A stretch of DNA of 64,000 nt from Sporocytophaga sp. (GCF_017745095.1 NZ_JAGHZZ010000060.1:1-64000); one strand, 5' to 3'; counted from the stretch's first letter, positions 37,349-47,719 are shown. Numbers and translations are program-made. The notes: a model not told the origin generated them from the sequence alone.

Positions 37349-38974
37349 ATGAAAATAAATTTACACTTGTTTTTTAGCATCTCCTTATACATACTTTTAT
37401 TCTGCAACAATTCATTCTGCCAGGATACAGGTCACTGGGAGATAGAATCAGGAGACCCCGACCTTATACATCGACATGAATGTGGTTATGTTGAATGTGA
37501 TGGTAAATTTTACCTTATAGGAGGTAGAAGATTAGGACTGGATAAGTTCGTAAATATTTATGACCCATCGACTAAGAATTGGGCAAAAGGAACAACCTTG
37601 CCTCCTGCCCCAGATGCTCCTACAAAAGCATTAGAAATACACCATTTTCAAGCTGTTGCATACAATCACAAAATTTATATTGTAAACGCATTTACTGGAA
37701 ACTACCCTTCTGAAACTCCTGTAGACAGAATATATATTTATGATCCAGCTTCTGACAAATGGTCTGAAGGACCTATCATTCCAGTGGAAAGACGAAGAGG
37801 ATCTGCAGGAGTGGTTGTATACGGCAATAAATTTTACATTGCAGGGGGTATAATCAATGGCCATAACAGTGGCTTTGTATCATGGTTTGATGAATATAAT
37901 CCCCAGACAAACGAATGGAAAATAATGCCAGATGCGCCTAATGCCAGAGATCATTTTCAAGCCGTTACGCATGATGGAAAAATATACCTTACAGGAGGAA
38001 GACATTCTTCTCTCGCTACTGGACAAACAAATAACCTTACAGTTGCAGCAATAGACGTATTTGATTTTTCAAGTCAGACATGGGAAACCTGGCCCAATAA
38101 TATCCCAACCCCAAGAGCTGGATGCTCATCAGTGATATTGGGAAATGAACTATTGGTTATAGGAGGTGAAGGGCCTGGCACAGTTAACAACCTTGCTTTC
38201 GATAAGACAGAAGCCCTGAATCTCACAACCAAAACATGGAGAACACTTGCGCCCCTTGATAGTGGAAGACATGCAACTCAGGCAATCGTATATAATAACA
38301 AAATTTATATTGCAGCAGGAAGCAAAACCAGCGGAGGCAATGGAGCAACTGAACTCGCTAATCAGGAAATATATCATGATCCATCTATTGAGGAACAAAT
38401 AGTACTGACAGTACCCGATTCGATAAACTTTGGGAAAGTTGATAATCAGATTCCGAACAAAACGTTAAGAATTAACCTTTCGAATACAACCTCGATGAAT
38501 ATACAAATCAATGGAATTTCGATAAGGGACAATTGTCCTGATTTCTGCTTTTCAACCAACCTGACATTCCCTTACATCGTCACTCCTCAAAGTAGTATTC
38601 CCCTAGACATTTGCTTTTCCCCATCGGGGACTGGATTTAAATCATCATTTATTGATATTGATCATTCCGGTATTAATAACCCAGCATCAATAAGTGTATA
38701 TGGTGAAGAACTGGGAGATATAGCTTCTATAAAAAATAAACTTATGGGGGTAACTATTTATCCAAATCCGGTAAAAGATTACCTCAATCTAATCGATGAA
38801 CAAAATAGGGAATCTCTTTATTGGGAAATAATTAACAGTACGGGAAACAAGGTCATAACTGGGTATAACAGCCAAACCATAAACTTTAGTGAATTATCCA
38901 AAGGCTTTTATATAGTAAATATAATTTCGGAAAAAACTTCTGAAAAAATTTCAATAAAGATTATCAGGGATTAA
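37349..38974 (+). CDS. T9SS-secreted kelch-repeat protein
   Basis: 541 residues. Signal peptide (about 1-24, NSFCQ). Kelch beta-propeller at about 40-345: repeated GG plus conserved Tyr/Trp units such as FYLIGGRR, IYIVNAFTG, FYIAGGIING, IYLTGGRHSS and LLVIGGEGPG. Then a beta-sandwich resembling ASH/HYDIN-type domains (about 347-455; INFGKVDNQIPN, LDICFSPSGTG), and a T9SS type A tail from VTIYPNPVKD (about 467-541). Kelch propellers bind sugars or proteins, or in galactose oxidase act with a copper site; no copper ligands can be recognised here. Surface binding is the safest guess. Confidence 0.87.
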   Translation: MKINLHLFFSISLYILLFCNNSFCQDTGHWEIESGDPDLIHRHECGYVECDGKFYLIGGRRLGLDKFVNIYDPSTKNWAKGTTLPPAPDAPTKALEIHHFQAVAYNHKIYIVNAFTGNYPSETPVDRIYIYDPASDKWSEGPIIPVERRRGSAGVVVYGNKFYIAGGIINGHNSGFVSWFDEYNPQTNEWKIMPDAPNARDHFQAVTHDGKIYLTGGRHSSLATGQTNNLTVAAIDVFDFSSQTWETWPNNIPTPRAGCSSVILGNELLVIGGEGPGTVNNLAFDKTEALNLTTKTWRTLAPLDSGRHATQAIVYNNKIYIAAGSKTSGGNGATELANQEIYHDPSIEEQIVLTVPDSINFGKVDNQIPNKTLRINLSNTTSMNIQINGISIRDNCPDFCFSTNLTFPYIVTPQSSIPLDICFSPSGTGFKSSFIDIDHSGINNPASISVYGEELGDIASIKNKLMGVTIYPNPVKDYLNLIDEQNRESLYWEIINSTGNKVITGYNSQTINFSELSKGFYIVNIISEKTSEKISIKIIRD

Positions 38975-39000
38975 AAATTACATTATCAAACCATAATTCA

Positions 39001-39037
39001 AAGGGAGAAGGAATAAACATTTTATTCTTTTTCCCTT
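39001..39037 (+). terminator. Intrinsic terminator of the kelch gene
   Basis: AAGGGAGAAGGAATA (39001-39015) pairs with TATTCTTTTTCCCTT (39023-39037) with two G-U pairs: a 15-bp stem followed by a T-rich run. Confidence 0.85.
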
Positions 39038-39104
39038 ATCTATTTAAATGCATAAACACTGAGCTTATACTTCAGTTAAATAGTGAAATTTATTAGTACT
39101 CGAC

Positions 39105-41918
39105 ATGAAAAACACATGCTCATTTCCGAAAAAAATTTTCACTGCTACTTTGCTTCTATTTCTAAATCAGCTTTTTGCATTTGGTCAGAGTTTTACATCT
39201 AGCACCCTTCAGAACGCAGGAGTTATTACGCCTACATCGCTTCAATTCGGACCAGATGGTAAACTTTACGTCGCACAACAGGATGGCAATATAAAAGTAT
39301 TGACTATCAATAAAACCTCAGCGAACAATTATACGGTAACTGGATCCGAAACTATAACCCTTGTAAAGGATATCCCAAATCATAATGATGACGGAAGTTT
39401 ACTTTCTCAGCCTTCCACCAAGAGACTCGTTACAGGACTGACCGTTAGCGGAACTTCTGACAATCCTATACTATACGTTGTATCCAGCGATCCACGGATT
39501 GGCGGAGCAAGCAATGGTGATATCAATCTATGCACGAATTCGGGAGTATTATCCAAATTAACTAAAACAGGAAATACATGGACTAAAATAGATCTTGTCA
39601 GAGGGCTGTCCAGATCAGAAGAAACACATGCCACCAATGGAATATATCTCTATGAAGGCAATGGTAAAAAAATAATGTTAATTGCAGTAGGTGGCCAGAC
39701 TAATGCAGGTTCTCCCTCAAACGTATTTGCCTATATTTGCGAATACGCGCTTTCTGCAGCAATACTTTCCATTGATTTAAACGTAGTTGAAAGCCTCCCT
39801 GATAAGCAGGACCCAACAGGAAAACATCCTTACAAATATGATATACCCACCCTTGATGACCCGACAAGACCTAATAATCCGGATGGTTCCGATCAAAATG
39901 ATCCTTGGGGAGGTAATGATGGACTAAATCAGGCAAAGATAGTTCTCAATGGCCCTGTTCAGGTTTTTGCTTCAGGTTTCCGAAACCCATATGATATATT
40001 AGTATTAAAACATCCTTCAAAAGCTGGAAAAATTTTCTCCATCGACAATGGGCCTAACAAAAACTGGGGAGGCAATCCTACTCTTGAAAATGGAAATGCA
40101 ACAAACAAATACACATCCTCAGAGCCCGGATCACAGGATGTGGGCAACTATGATGGATTAGAATTTATTGGAGACATGAACACTTATGTAACTGGCGCCT
40201 TCTATGGAGGTCATCCAAATCCAATAAGAGCTAACCCTTCCGGTGCAGGTTTATATACCAATTCACCTAGTGCTTCAGGCTGGCGTAACGATAACAGTAA
40301 TGCTTCATTACCATTACCTTCAGACTGGCCTCCCGTTCCGGTTGCAGATCCCAGACAAAGTGAATATAGAAAAGCAGGAACTGATGCAGATAAAGCTCTG
40401 CTATATTTTGACAATTCTACTGATGGTATTTGTGAATACAGATATTCAGGCAATGCTCTATATGGAGATATTCTTGCTGCAGGATTTGATGGAAATTTAT
40501 ATAGAATAAAACTTAATGCTACTGGAGATGCAGTCCTTAACAGTAAAGACGCTACTAGATTAAATTTGGACAAACCTTTGGGAAGTGCGCTTGAAGGAAA
40601 AGCTCTGGATGTTACTTCACAAGGAGATGGAGAAATTTTTGAAGGAACAATATGGGTCGCTATTTATTCTGCAAACATAATAAAAGTATTTGAGCCGGCA
40701 ACAGTTATATGCAATAATACTGTACCTACAGCTGATGATGATAACGATGGTTTTTCCAATGCAGAAGAAAATGACAACCAAACAGACCCATGTAATGCCG
40801 CTGATGCTCCATCAGACAATGATAGTGACAAAATAAGTGACAAGTGGGATAATGATGATGATAATGACGGCATCCTCGACAACCAGGATTTCTTTGCATT
40901 AGATAATCAAAATGGATTACAAAATAATATTCCCAAAATCTTTAATCTTACCAATGCAGATCCTGGTACTGGTTTTTTTGGAGTTGGATTAACAGGACTA
41001 ATGAGTAATGGATCAACGGATTACAGTGCTCTCTATAATAGTAATAATATTATTGCAGGTGGAGCAATCGGAGCACTCACAGTAGAAGAAATTCCAGATG
41101 GTGATGCTTTTCAAGGCAACAACAACCAGCAGTATGCATTTCAGGTTGGTATAAACACAAGCAAAAACACAGGAATCTTCACCGTAAAAACAGGAATCCT
41201 TCCCAATTACTTTAGCTCCGGAACTCCTGAAGATTTTCAATCACATGGAATGTTCATAGGCACTGGTGACCAGGATAATTATATTAAACTTTCATTAAAT
41301 GCAAATGGAGGTTCCGGAGGAATCGAATTATTGACAGAAACAGATGGCGTAACTACAAGTGTTGAAAATCCCTTGCCTGGCGCTATCCCTCGGACAAATA
41401 TAGTATTTTACCTTACTATAGATCCATCTTCAGGCATTATTTATCCTAAATATAAAATAGATAATGTAATGTATAGCTTCGATCCCATTCAGGTATCAGG
41501 AAAAATAGCTAGTGCAATACAGAACGAAGAAACTGCATTAGCTGTAGGGCTTATTGCAACATCAAGGGGATCCAGTAAAAGATTCAGTGCAACCTGGGAC
41601 TATATTGAAGCCAATCCAGGAGACATTACTTCAATAAACTTCTGGCACAATGGTACAAAATCTAAAAACATAAACATATACCCCAATCCATCCAGTGATT
41701 TTGTTCATCTCAATATCAATGAGGAATCACCGCAGAATTACACATTAAAAATTTTCAATAACTTATGCCAGCAAGTTGAAGAAAGAACTATAAACTTTAA
41801 TCCAGGCAGCGATGATTATGGGATTAAAATGGGAGACTACCCAAATGGGATTTACTATTTTCAATTAATTTCAGAGGGTCAGAAAAATTCTGCAACAATA
41901 AAATTCATCAAGAAATAA
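39105..41918 (+). CDS. T9SS-secreted sorbosone/glucose-dehydrogenase-like propeller with TSP3 calcium repeats
   Basis: 937 residues. Signal peptide about 1-28 (FAFGQ). A six-blade-type propeller of the glucose/sorbosone dehydrogenase (GSDH) family at about 35-530: SLQFGPDGKLYVAQQDG, DIPNHNDDG, the hallmark SGFRNPYDIL, and FSIDNGPNKNWGG. Asp-rich thrombospondin type 3-like calcium repeats follow (about 542-595; DDDNDGFSNAEEN, DDDNDGILD). Then a lectin/concanavalin-like beta-sandwich (about 610-840; GDQDNYIKLSL, WDYIEANPG) and a T9SS type A tail from INIYPNPSSD (about 860-937). PQQ-dependent sugar oxidation is possible for the family but cofactor residues were not verified. The next gene is its paralog. 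Confidence 0.86.
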   Translation: MKNTCSFPKKIFTATLLLFLNQLFAFGQSFTSSTLQNAGVITPTSLQFGPDGKLYVAQQDGNIKVLTINKTSANNYTVTGSETITLVKDIPNHNDDGSLLSQPSTKRLVTGLTVSGTSDNPILYVVSSDPRIGGASNGDINLCTNSGVLSKLTKTGNTWTKIDLVRGLSRSEETHATNGIYLYEGNGKKIMLIAVGGQTNAGSPSNVFAYICEYALSAAILSIDLNVVESLPDKQDPTGKHPYKYDIPTLDDPTRPNNPDGSDQNDPWGGNDGLNQAKIVLNGPVQVFASGFRNPYDILVLKHPSKAGKIFSIDNGPNKNWGGNPTLENGNATNKYTSSEPGSQDVGNYDGLEFIGDMNTYVTGAFYGGHPNPIRANPSGAGLYTNSPSASGWRNDNSNASLPLPSDWPPVPVADPRQSEYRKAGTDADKALLYFDNSTDGICEYRYSGNALYGDILAAGFDGNLYRIKLNATGDAVLNSKDATRLNLDKPLGSALEGKALDVTSQGDGEIFEGTIWVAIYSANIIKVFEPATVICNNTVPTADDDNDGFSNAEENDNQTDPCNAADAPSDNDSDKISDKWDNDDDNDGILDNQDFFALDNQNGLQNNIPKIFNLTNADPGTGFFGVGLTGLMSNGSTDYSALYNSNNIIAGGAIGALTVEEIPDGDAFQGNNNQQYAFQVGINTSKNTGIFTVKTGILPNYFSSGTPEDFQSHGMFIGTGDQDNYIKLSLNANGGSGGIELLTETDGVTTSVENPLPGAIPRTNIVFYLTIDPSSGIIYPKYKIDNVMYSFDPIQVSGKIASAIQNEETALAVGLIATSRGSSKRFSATWDYIEANPGDITSINFWHNGTKSKNINIYPNPSSDFVHLNINEESPQNYTLKIFNNLCQQVEERTINFNPGSDDYGIKMGDYPNGIYYFQLISEGQKNSATIKFIKK

Positions 41919-41934
41919 ATATATCTGATTTACA

Positions 41935-41977
41935 TAAAGATGAGTTCTTCATTAATCGAAGACTCATCTTTATTTTT
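41935..41977 (+). terminator. Intrinsic terminator after the first GSDH-like gene
   Basis: TAAAGATGAGT and ACTCATCTTTA form an 11-bp stem that extends further with one bulged base, followed by ATTTTTT. Confidence 0.92.
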
Positions 41978-42103
41978 TAATTAAATCTATTAATAATCCA
42001 GTTTTCTATAAGATAGACTGGTGACTATCCATCAAAATTGATATTTATCAATAAACACTGGTCAGTATATTCAGTTATTTTTTATGTCAATAATACCTAC
42101 ACC

Positions 42104-44908
42104 ATGAAAAATTTGTACAGCTTTTTGAGAACAGCATCATCAATCTTGATATGCTTCATGATTAATCTGGTCAGCGTATTCGGTCAGAATTTTACAAACA
42201 GTCAGTTAAAAAATATAAACTTGAATAATCCCACTTCCCTGCAATTTGGTCCCGATGGGAAATTATATATAGCGCAACAAGATGGACAAATAAAAATTGC
42301 AACAATTCAGCGAAACGGGCCTAATAACTATACCGCTACAAGTACCGAAACTATTACACTAGTCAGAGATATTCCCAACCACAATGACGATGGAACATAT
42401 GCTCCCGGCAAAAAAAGACAAGTAACTGGAATATTAGTTGAAGGAGATGCTTCTAATCCAATAATATACATAACATCCAGTGACTCCCGTATTGGAGCTG
42501 GTAGCTTTGGAGATGTTAACCTTTGTACAAACTCAGGTGTAATTTCAAAATTATATAAAGAAGGTGGCCAGTGGAAAAAGATAGACCTTGTAAGAGGTCT
42601 TCCAAGATCTGAAGAAAACCACGCGACAAACGGACTAGTAAAGTATGGAAACCAACTTTTAGTTTGTCAGGGAGGAGGAACAAACTCCGGAGCTCCCTCT
42701 GCCCTGTGGACATACATCACTGAATATGCCCTTAGCGCCGCCATACTTTCTGTGGATCTGGCAACAATAGAGGCATTGCCAACTAAGACTGACTCAACTG
42801 GTAAAAATCCATATAAATATGATATACCAACTTTGGATGACCCAACAAGATCTAATAACCCAGATGGAACAGATATCTTTGATCCTTGGGGAGGAAATGA
42901 TGGACTTAACCAAACAAAGGTAGTTCCTGGCGGGCCTGTCCAGATTTTCGCAGGGGGATTTAGAAATCCTTATGATATAGTAGTTACCAAACACCCTTTA
43001 AGAAGCGGTAGAATCTATAGTATAGATAACGGACCTAACAGGAACTGGGGTGGGTATCCTGTAAAAGAAAACGGAACAGTTACCAATAATTACCCTGCAG
43101 GTGAGCCCGGCTCATTAACAGTAGGCAATTTTGATGGCTTAGAGTATATAGGCAATATCAATACCTATCAGCCAGGAGAATATTATGCAGGACATCCAAC
43201 TCCTATAAGAGCTAACCCCTCAGGAGCTGGCTTATTTACGAATGATTCAGTGCATGGAAGCAAATGGAGAAATGATAATTCAGACCCAAACTTTCCTCTT
43301 CCTGTTGACTGGCCTCCTGTTCCTGAAAGCATGAAAGATCCCAGAGAAGCTGACTATTATGATTCTGGGACAGATGCTGATAAATCACTAATATACTTTG
43401 AACAATCTACCAATGGTATGTGTGAATACCTTTACTCAGGAAACAGCATGTATGGCGATATATTAGCTGTTGGATATGAAGGAGACATTTTCAGAATAAA
43501 AACGACGGATGATCCTAAAGTTATTCTCAATAGTAAAAAATCCAACAGAGTTAATCTCGATAAAGGATGGTCAATCGGAGATGCAAAACCTCTTGACATT
43601 ACAGCACAAGCAGATGGTGAAATATTTGAAGGTAGTATCTGGATTGCAAGCTGGGGCAAAAGTAGAATAGACATCTTTGAACCAGGAGCTGCAATCGAAT
43701 GTAACAGCGGCCCTAATTCCCCTAATGATGATGATCAGGACGGATACTCCAATGATGAGGAAACTAAAACCGGAACTGACCCTTGCAATGGGGCTGACAA
43801 ACCAACTGATTTTGATGGAGACTTAAAGGGTGACTTAATTGATGACGATGATGACAATGATGGAGTCAAAGATATTGAAGATATATATGTGAGAGATAAG
43901 GATAATGGCACCACTACTGCCATTCCTACACATTATGCACTGTTCAACTATGATCCTGGTACGGGATTCTTTGGTCTTGGTTTTACAGGATTGATGACCA
44001 ACTATAAAACCGATTATCTCAATTTGTACGACCCTTACAATATGATTGCAGGAGGAGCTGCCGGAGCACTTACACTTGAAGAAGTTACTCCTGGAGATGC
44101 ATTTGAAGATATCAACACTCAGATGAATGGATTTCTATTTGGGATAAATGCAGATAAAAATTCAGGAACATATGTAATTTCAGCAGCCATCCTTCCAAGC
44201 TACTTTAATGCAGAAACTCCTATAGATGACCAGTCACAGGGAATATTTATCGGCAATGGAGATCAAGACAACTATATTAAACTTGTTATTAACTCTAACG
44301 GTGGTAAAGGAGGCATAGCACTAGTTAATGAAGTAAATGGCAAGGCAACAACAGTTCAAAATGATCTACCAACAGCAGCCATTCCATCAGAACCTATTGT
44401 TTTTCAGTTTTACATAGATCCTGCTATAGCAACCATTTATCCAAGATATCAGATCGGCAAGACTGCATTTAGCTTTGATCCGGTCATAGCTTCCGGAAAA
44501 ACCAAAGGAGCAATACAAAGATCAGACACGGCTTTGGCTGTCGGCATTATCTCTACGTCCAGAAATTCCAATGCAACTTTCAATGCGACATGGGATTATA
44601 TCGAAGTTGAACCATCAATTATCTCTTCAATCAAGTGGAACAATTCCTCTTCTGCATCTGATATACTTGCATATCCTAACCCTACTAAAGATATCATTAA
44701 TATCAGTTTGAAAGATAAGACAAATCAAACCTGTGCTATTAAAATTTTTAATAGTATGAGCCAGTCGATAAAGGAAACAACAGTAAGCCCTGCAAACAGC
44801 GACTTGGATTTTCCAGTAAATGTTTCAGATCTGGAACCTGGTGTATATTTTATGCAACTAATTAATGGTGATTCAAAATCGGCAACACTTAAATTTATTA
44901 AACAATAA
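42104..44908 (+). CDS. Second T9SS-secreted GSDH-like propeller with TSP3 repeats
   Basis: 934 residues from the ATG at 42104, which opens with a good signal peptide (MKNLYSFLRTASSILICFMI, ending SVFGQ); the frame is open further upstream to 42038. Same architecture as the preceding gene: GSDH propeller (about 35-530; SLQFGPDGKLYIAQQDG, GFRNPYDIV, YSIDNGPNRNWGG), TSP3-like calcium repeats (about 539-592; DDDQDGYSNDEET, DDDDDNDGVKD), lectin-like sandwich (GDQDNYIKLVI, WDYIEVEPS) and T9SS tail (ILAYPNPTKD). Identity with its neighbour is high throughout the propeller, so this is a tandem duplicate. Own terminator downstream. Confidence 0.86.
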   Translation: MKNLYSFLRTASSILICFMINLVSVFGQNFTNSQLKNINLNNPTSLQFGPDGKLYIAQQDGQIKIATIQRNGPNNYTATSTETITLVRDIPNHNDDGTYAPGKKRQVTGILVEGDASNPIIYITSSDSRIGAGSFGDVNLCTNSGVISKLYKEGGQWKKIDLVRGLPRSEENHATNGLVKYGNQLLVCQGGGTNSGAPSALWTYITEYALSAAILSVDLATIEALPTKTDSTGKNPYKYDIPTLDDPTRSNNPDGTDIFDPWGGNDGLNQTKVVPGGPVQIFAGGFRNPYDIVVTKHPLRSGRIYSIDNGPNRNWGGYPVKENGTVTNNYPAGEPGSLTVGNFDGLEYIGNINTYQPGEYYAGHPTPIRANPSGAGLFTNDSVHGSKWRNDNSDPNFPLPVDWPPVPESMKDPREADYYDSGTDADKSLIYFEQSTNGMCEYLYSGNSMYGDILAVGYEGDIFRIKTTDDPKVILNSKKSNRVNLDKGWSIGDAKPLDITAQADGEIFEGSIWIASWGKSRIDIFEPGAAIECNSGPNSPNDDDQDGYSNDEETKTGTDPCNGADKPTDFDGDLKGDLIDDDDDNDGVKDIEDIYVRDKDNGTTTAIPTHYALFNYDPGTGFFGLGFTGLMTNYKTDYLNLYDPYNMIAGGAAGALTLEEVTPGDAFEDINTQMNGFLFGINADKNSGTYVISAAILPSYFNAETPIDDQSQGIFIGNGDQDNYIKLVINSNGGKGGIALVNEVNGKATTVQNDLPTAAIPSEPIVFQFYIDPAIATIYPRYQIGKTAFSFDPVIASGKTKGAIQRSDTALAVGIISTSRNSNATFNATWDYIEVEPSIISSIKWNNSSSASDILAYPNPTKDIINISLKDKTNQTCAIKIFNSMSQSIKETTVSPANSDLDFPVNVSDLEPGVYFMQLINGDSKSATLKFIKQ

Positions 44909-44922
44909 TTAGAGGTAACCAA

Positions 44923-44957
44923 TTAAAAAGGGCAAGAAATAAATTTGCCCTTTTTAA
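44923..44957 (+). terminator. Intrinsic terminator after the second GSDH-like gene
   Basis: TTAAAAAGGGCAA (44923-44935) pairs perfectly with TTGCCCTTTTTAA (44945-44957), followed by T-rich sequence. Confidence 0.93.
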
Positions 44958-45158
44958 TTTTCAATTTTCCCTTTTTTAAAAATCCTTTTTTTAATCCCTC
45001 ACCAATATTCCCAATACTTTTATTCCATTCATCTTCATCATTTAAGGGTTTTATCTAAATAAGATATCAATACAACTACATGATGATATTCCATTTAAAG
45101 TTTTGAAAACTTCTTTTATCCTTACCAGTTAACCAATTGAAATTTAATTCCCATTCAT

Positions 45159-46766
45159 ATGTTATTCAGCGAAAGAAAAATTACAATTTCTGTTTTACTG
45201 TTTCTGATTTTTCCTTCTATATTTTATTTTCTATTAAAAGCCTCATCAAAAGATACCTCAAAAAAATATTTGTCCAAAGTTGTGCTTCATCCAAAATCCA
45301 ATAATAAACAACTTACAAAAAATAGTAATCTATTAAGAAGGTTAAGCTCTACAGAAAAGGTGACAGGTGCCAAAATAACAATCATATTCAACTCCAAGCC
45401 TTTGAATTATAGTCTTACAAAATGTCCCCTCATGTATAATAAAGATTTCGCCTTTAGTTTCACACTGGACGATGGAAAAGCCTGTGCATATGATTATGCA
45501 TATCCTTTAGTCAATGGGGGCACAAATTATAAGCTCAACAAGGATTTCCCCGGACTTTTCTTTTCTGATGGATGTGGCAATAGCATTCCTTTTAAATTGG
45601 GTATAGCCATGTGTAGTACCAATGGAAGAGGCGACGACAATCACGTAAAAAAGAACAATGAAGACATGACATGGGATGAACTGAAGATAATGTATCAAAA
45701 TGACTGGGATGTTCTTAATCATAGTTTTTCACATCAAACAGGACCGGATACCGACTATGAATACCAGATATCACAAAACATAAAATATGTATATGATAAG
45801 ACAAATATTACGATGACACATTTTGTAATACCAGGAGGAGATACAGGATATGCTGAGCCTGCGATAAGACTGGGAATGAAATCAATTTATAATCAGAAGT
45901 TTTTCAAAGGCATAAATGGTATAAAAATCGATACTCTTAAAAATCTGAAGCACTATGAAATGTTCAGGCAATTTCTGGATGAAGTTAATCTTAATAGATA
46001 TATTGGTAAATTAGATGAAATAGCAGCTCAAAGTTCATCTGATAATCACATTTGGTATTCAGCTTTTACTCATCAGGTGGGCGAAGTTCTTCAAGGTGGA
46101 AGTATCGCATATCCAACTTTTGAAAACTACATGAACAGTCTTGAACAAAAATTTGGTATAAAAGGAAAAGACAATATGTACATGGCTCCACTTCAGGAAG
46201 TTTATGAATACATTCAAACCCGCAACTGCGTTGAAACAATTACAGAACAGTTTGGAGATACATTAATACTTTATCTTGATTTCTCAGAAATGCCTGATCA
46301 AAGAAGATATCAGCTTTCCCTCAATTTGAACTGTGATGCAATGATTGACAAAATAATCACCGAAGATAATGTCAACTTTATTAGCTATAATAACGAAGAC
46401 TCTACCAAACTTATTAATTTAAAATGGAGTTCTAAACCTCAAGCAGTGCATGAAACCGGACAAGCTCCGATTCCACTTAGTAATACTCCCAGTATATTCT
46501 CAGACAATAAGTTAAATGCTTATCCCAATCCAGTTTCTGACAAGCTATTATTAACTATTCCTGAAATAGCAACTAATAACCCAGAAATAGCAATAGTCGA
46601 TATGAATGGCAATTCTACTTCTGTCAATTCATTTACTTTTACTGACAATAATACTATTGAAATAAATCTCGTTTCATTTAACCTCTCCGAATCCATTTAT
46701 TACATAAGGATAAAATCAGATGACGAGCAACTGAGGTTTAGCAGGATATACTGGAAAAAGAAATAA
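45159..46766 (+). CDS. T9SS-secreted NodB-type polysaccharide deacetylase
   Basis: 535 residues. N-terminal hydrophobic signal (about 8-27). The NodB homology domain (about 92-330) shows FTLDDGK (catalytic base and metal Asp, D104/D105), the metal-binding HxxxH as NHSFSH (H188, H192) and a PGGDTG motif 3 region (225-230). These motifs define metal-dependent N- or O-deacetylases of chitin, PNAG, peptidoglycan or xylan. A beta-sandwich (about 350-440) and a T9SS type A tail from LNAYPNPVSD (about 452-535) complete it. Substrate unknown; close to glycosyltransferases and an acyltransferase, so a role in trimming surface polysaccharide is plausible. Confidence 0.87.
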   Translation: MLFSERKITISVLLFLIFPSIFYFLLKASSKDTSKKYLSKVVLHPKSNNKQLTKNSNLLRRLSSTEKVTGAKITIIFNSKPLNYSLTKCPLMYNKDFAFSFTLDDGKACAYDYAYPLVNGGTNYKLNKDFPGLFFSDGCGNSIPFKLGIAMCSTNGRGDDNHVKKNNEDMTWDELKIMYQNDWDVLNHSFSHQTGPDTDYEYQISQNIKYVYDKTNITMTHFVIPGGDTGYAEPAIRLGMKSIYNQKFFKGINGIKIDTLKNLKHYEMFRQFLDEVNLNRYIGKLDEIAAQSSSDNHIWYSAFTHQVGEVLQGGSIAYPTFENYMNSLEQKFGIKGKDNMYMAPLQEVYEYIQTRNCVETITEQFGDTLILYLDFSEMPDQRRYQLSLNLNCDAMIDKIITEDNVNFISYNNEDSTKLINLKWSSKPQAVHETGQAPIPLSNTPSIFSDNKLNAYPNPVSDKLLLTIPEIATNNPEIAIVDMNGNSTSVNSFTFTDNNTIEINLVSFNLSESIYYIRIKSDDEQLRFSRIYWKKK

Positions 46767-46932
46767 TAAAAGATAAAGAGGCAAGAGTACCCAAATAACC
46801 ACTAAGGAAGAAAACATAAATTTTATCTTTCTTCCCGATGCACTACACCTTTGAATTTCTCTTTTCTTTTTTTTTAATAAATTGCAGGAAAAATCAACAC
46901 TTTAGAATCATAACCCTGAAAATTAGCTTGCA

Positions 46933-47664
46933 ATGTTTATTCATCATGGAAGAGAAAGAACTTTCAAACATAATCTTCAGATTGCATCTCTGCTCTCATT
47001 GGTGGCAGGAATAGTAAATGTTGCAGGCTTTTTATCCGTAGCAAAATTAACTACAAATATTACAGGTCATTTTGCTTTTTTTATTGACGAAGCATTTAAG
47101 CTGAACGCAATCCAGACAATCCTTTACTTTGTATTTATCTTAGCATTTTTTTTCGGTTCATTTGCTTCTGGCTTACTGATAGAAATATTTTCAAGGAAGA
47201 ATGCCAGATTTGTCTATATAGTTCCAATTATCCTTGAGAGCTTTATTCTAACTTTAACAGGTTTACTGAGTAAGAATTTCATAGATACCAATGCAAATCT
47301 TATTGCAACAATATTACTTTTTGCAATGGGCTTGCAAAATTCCCTGGTTACCAGAATCAGTAATGCCACAGTAAGAACAACACACTTAACAGGGCTCTTT
47401 ACCGATCTAGGAATTGAATTGTCACAACTATTCTTTTATACAGAGTTAGAGCAAAAGCAAAAGTTACACAGATCCATTAAACTTCGATTTACCATCATTT
47501 CATTTTTCTTTCTTGGAGGCTTGTTTGCCGGAATTCTTTATGACTTCATTCAAATAAAAGTGCTACTATTGGGATCTATTATATTGGTAGCGGGAATTAT
47601 ATATACCTTCAAAAAACAACATTCTGAATCTACAACACTTATGAAACAAGACATTAAAAACTAA
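46933..47664 (+). CDS. DUF1275 (YoaK-type) membrane protein
   Basis: 243 residues, six predicted transmembrane segments. The N-terminal pattern (SLVAGIVNVAGFLSVAKLTT, then NITGHFAFF) and the internal motif GLQNSLVTRISNATVRTTHL, then TGLFTDLG, are characteristic of DUF1275. Function of the family is unknown. It is transcribed alone toward the convergent glycosyltransferase genes with a shared terminator. Confidence 0.92.
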   Translation: MFIHHGRERTFKHNLQIASLLSLVAGIVNVAGFLSVAKLTTNITGHFAFFIDEAFKLNAIQTILYFVFILAFFFGSFASGLLIEIFSRKNARFVYIVPIILESFILTLTGLLSKNFIDTNANLIATILLFAMGLQNSLVTRISNATVRTTHLTGLFTDLGIELSQLFFYTELEQKQKLHRSIKLRFTIISFFFLGGLFAGILYDFIQIKVLLLGSIILVAGIIYTFKKQHSESTTLMKQDIKN

Positions 47665-47668
47665 AAAA

Positions 47669-47696
47669 GATAATCCTTCATAAAAGAAGGATTATC
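47669..47696. terminator. Bidirectional terminator between DUF1275 and the exopolysaccharide locus
   Basis: GATAATCCTTC (47669-47679) and GAAGGATTATC (47686-47696) pair perfectly around a 6-nt loop; A-run on the left. Serves the converging genes ending at 47664 and 47720. Confidence 0.88.
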
Positions 47697-47719
47697 ATGA
47701 ACAACAATCTTAATTTCTA

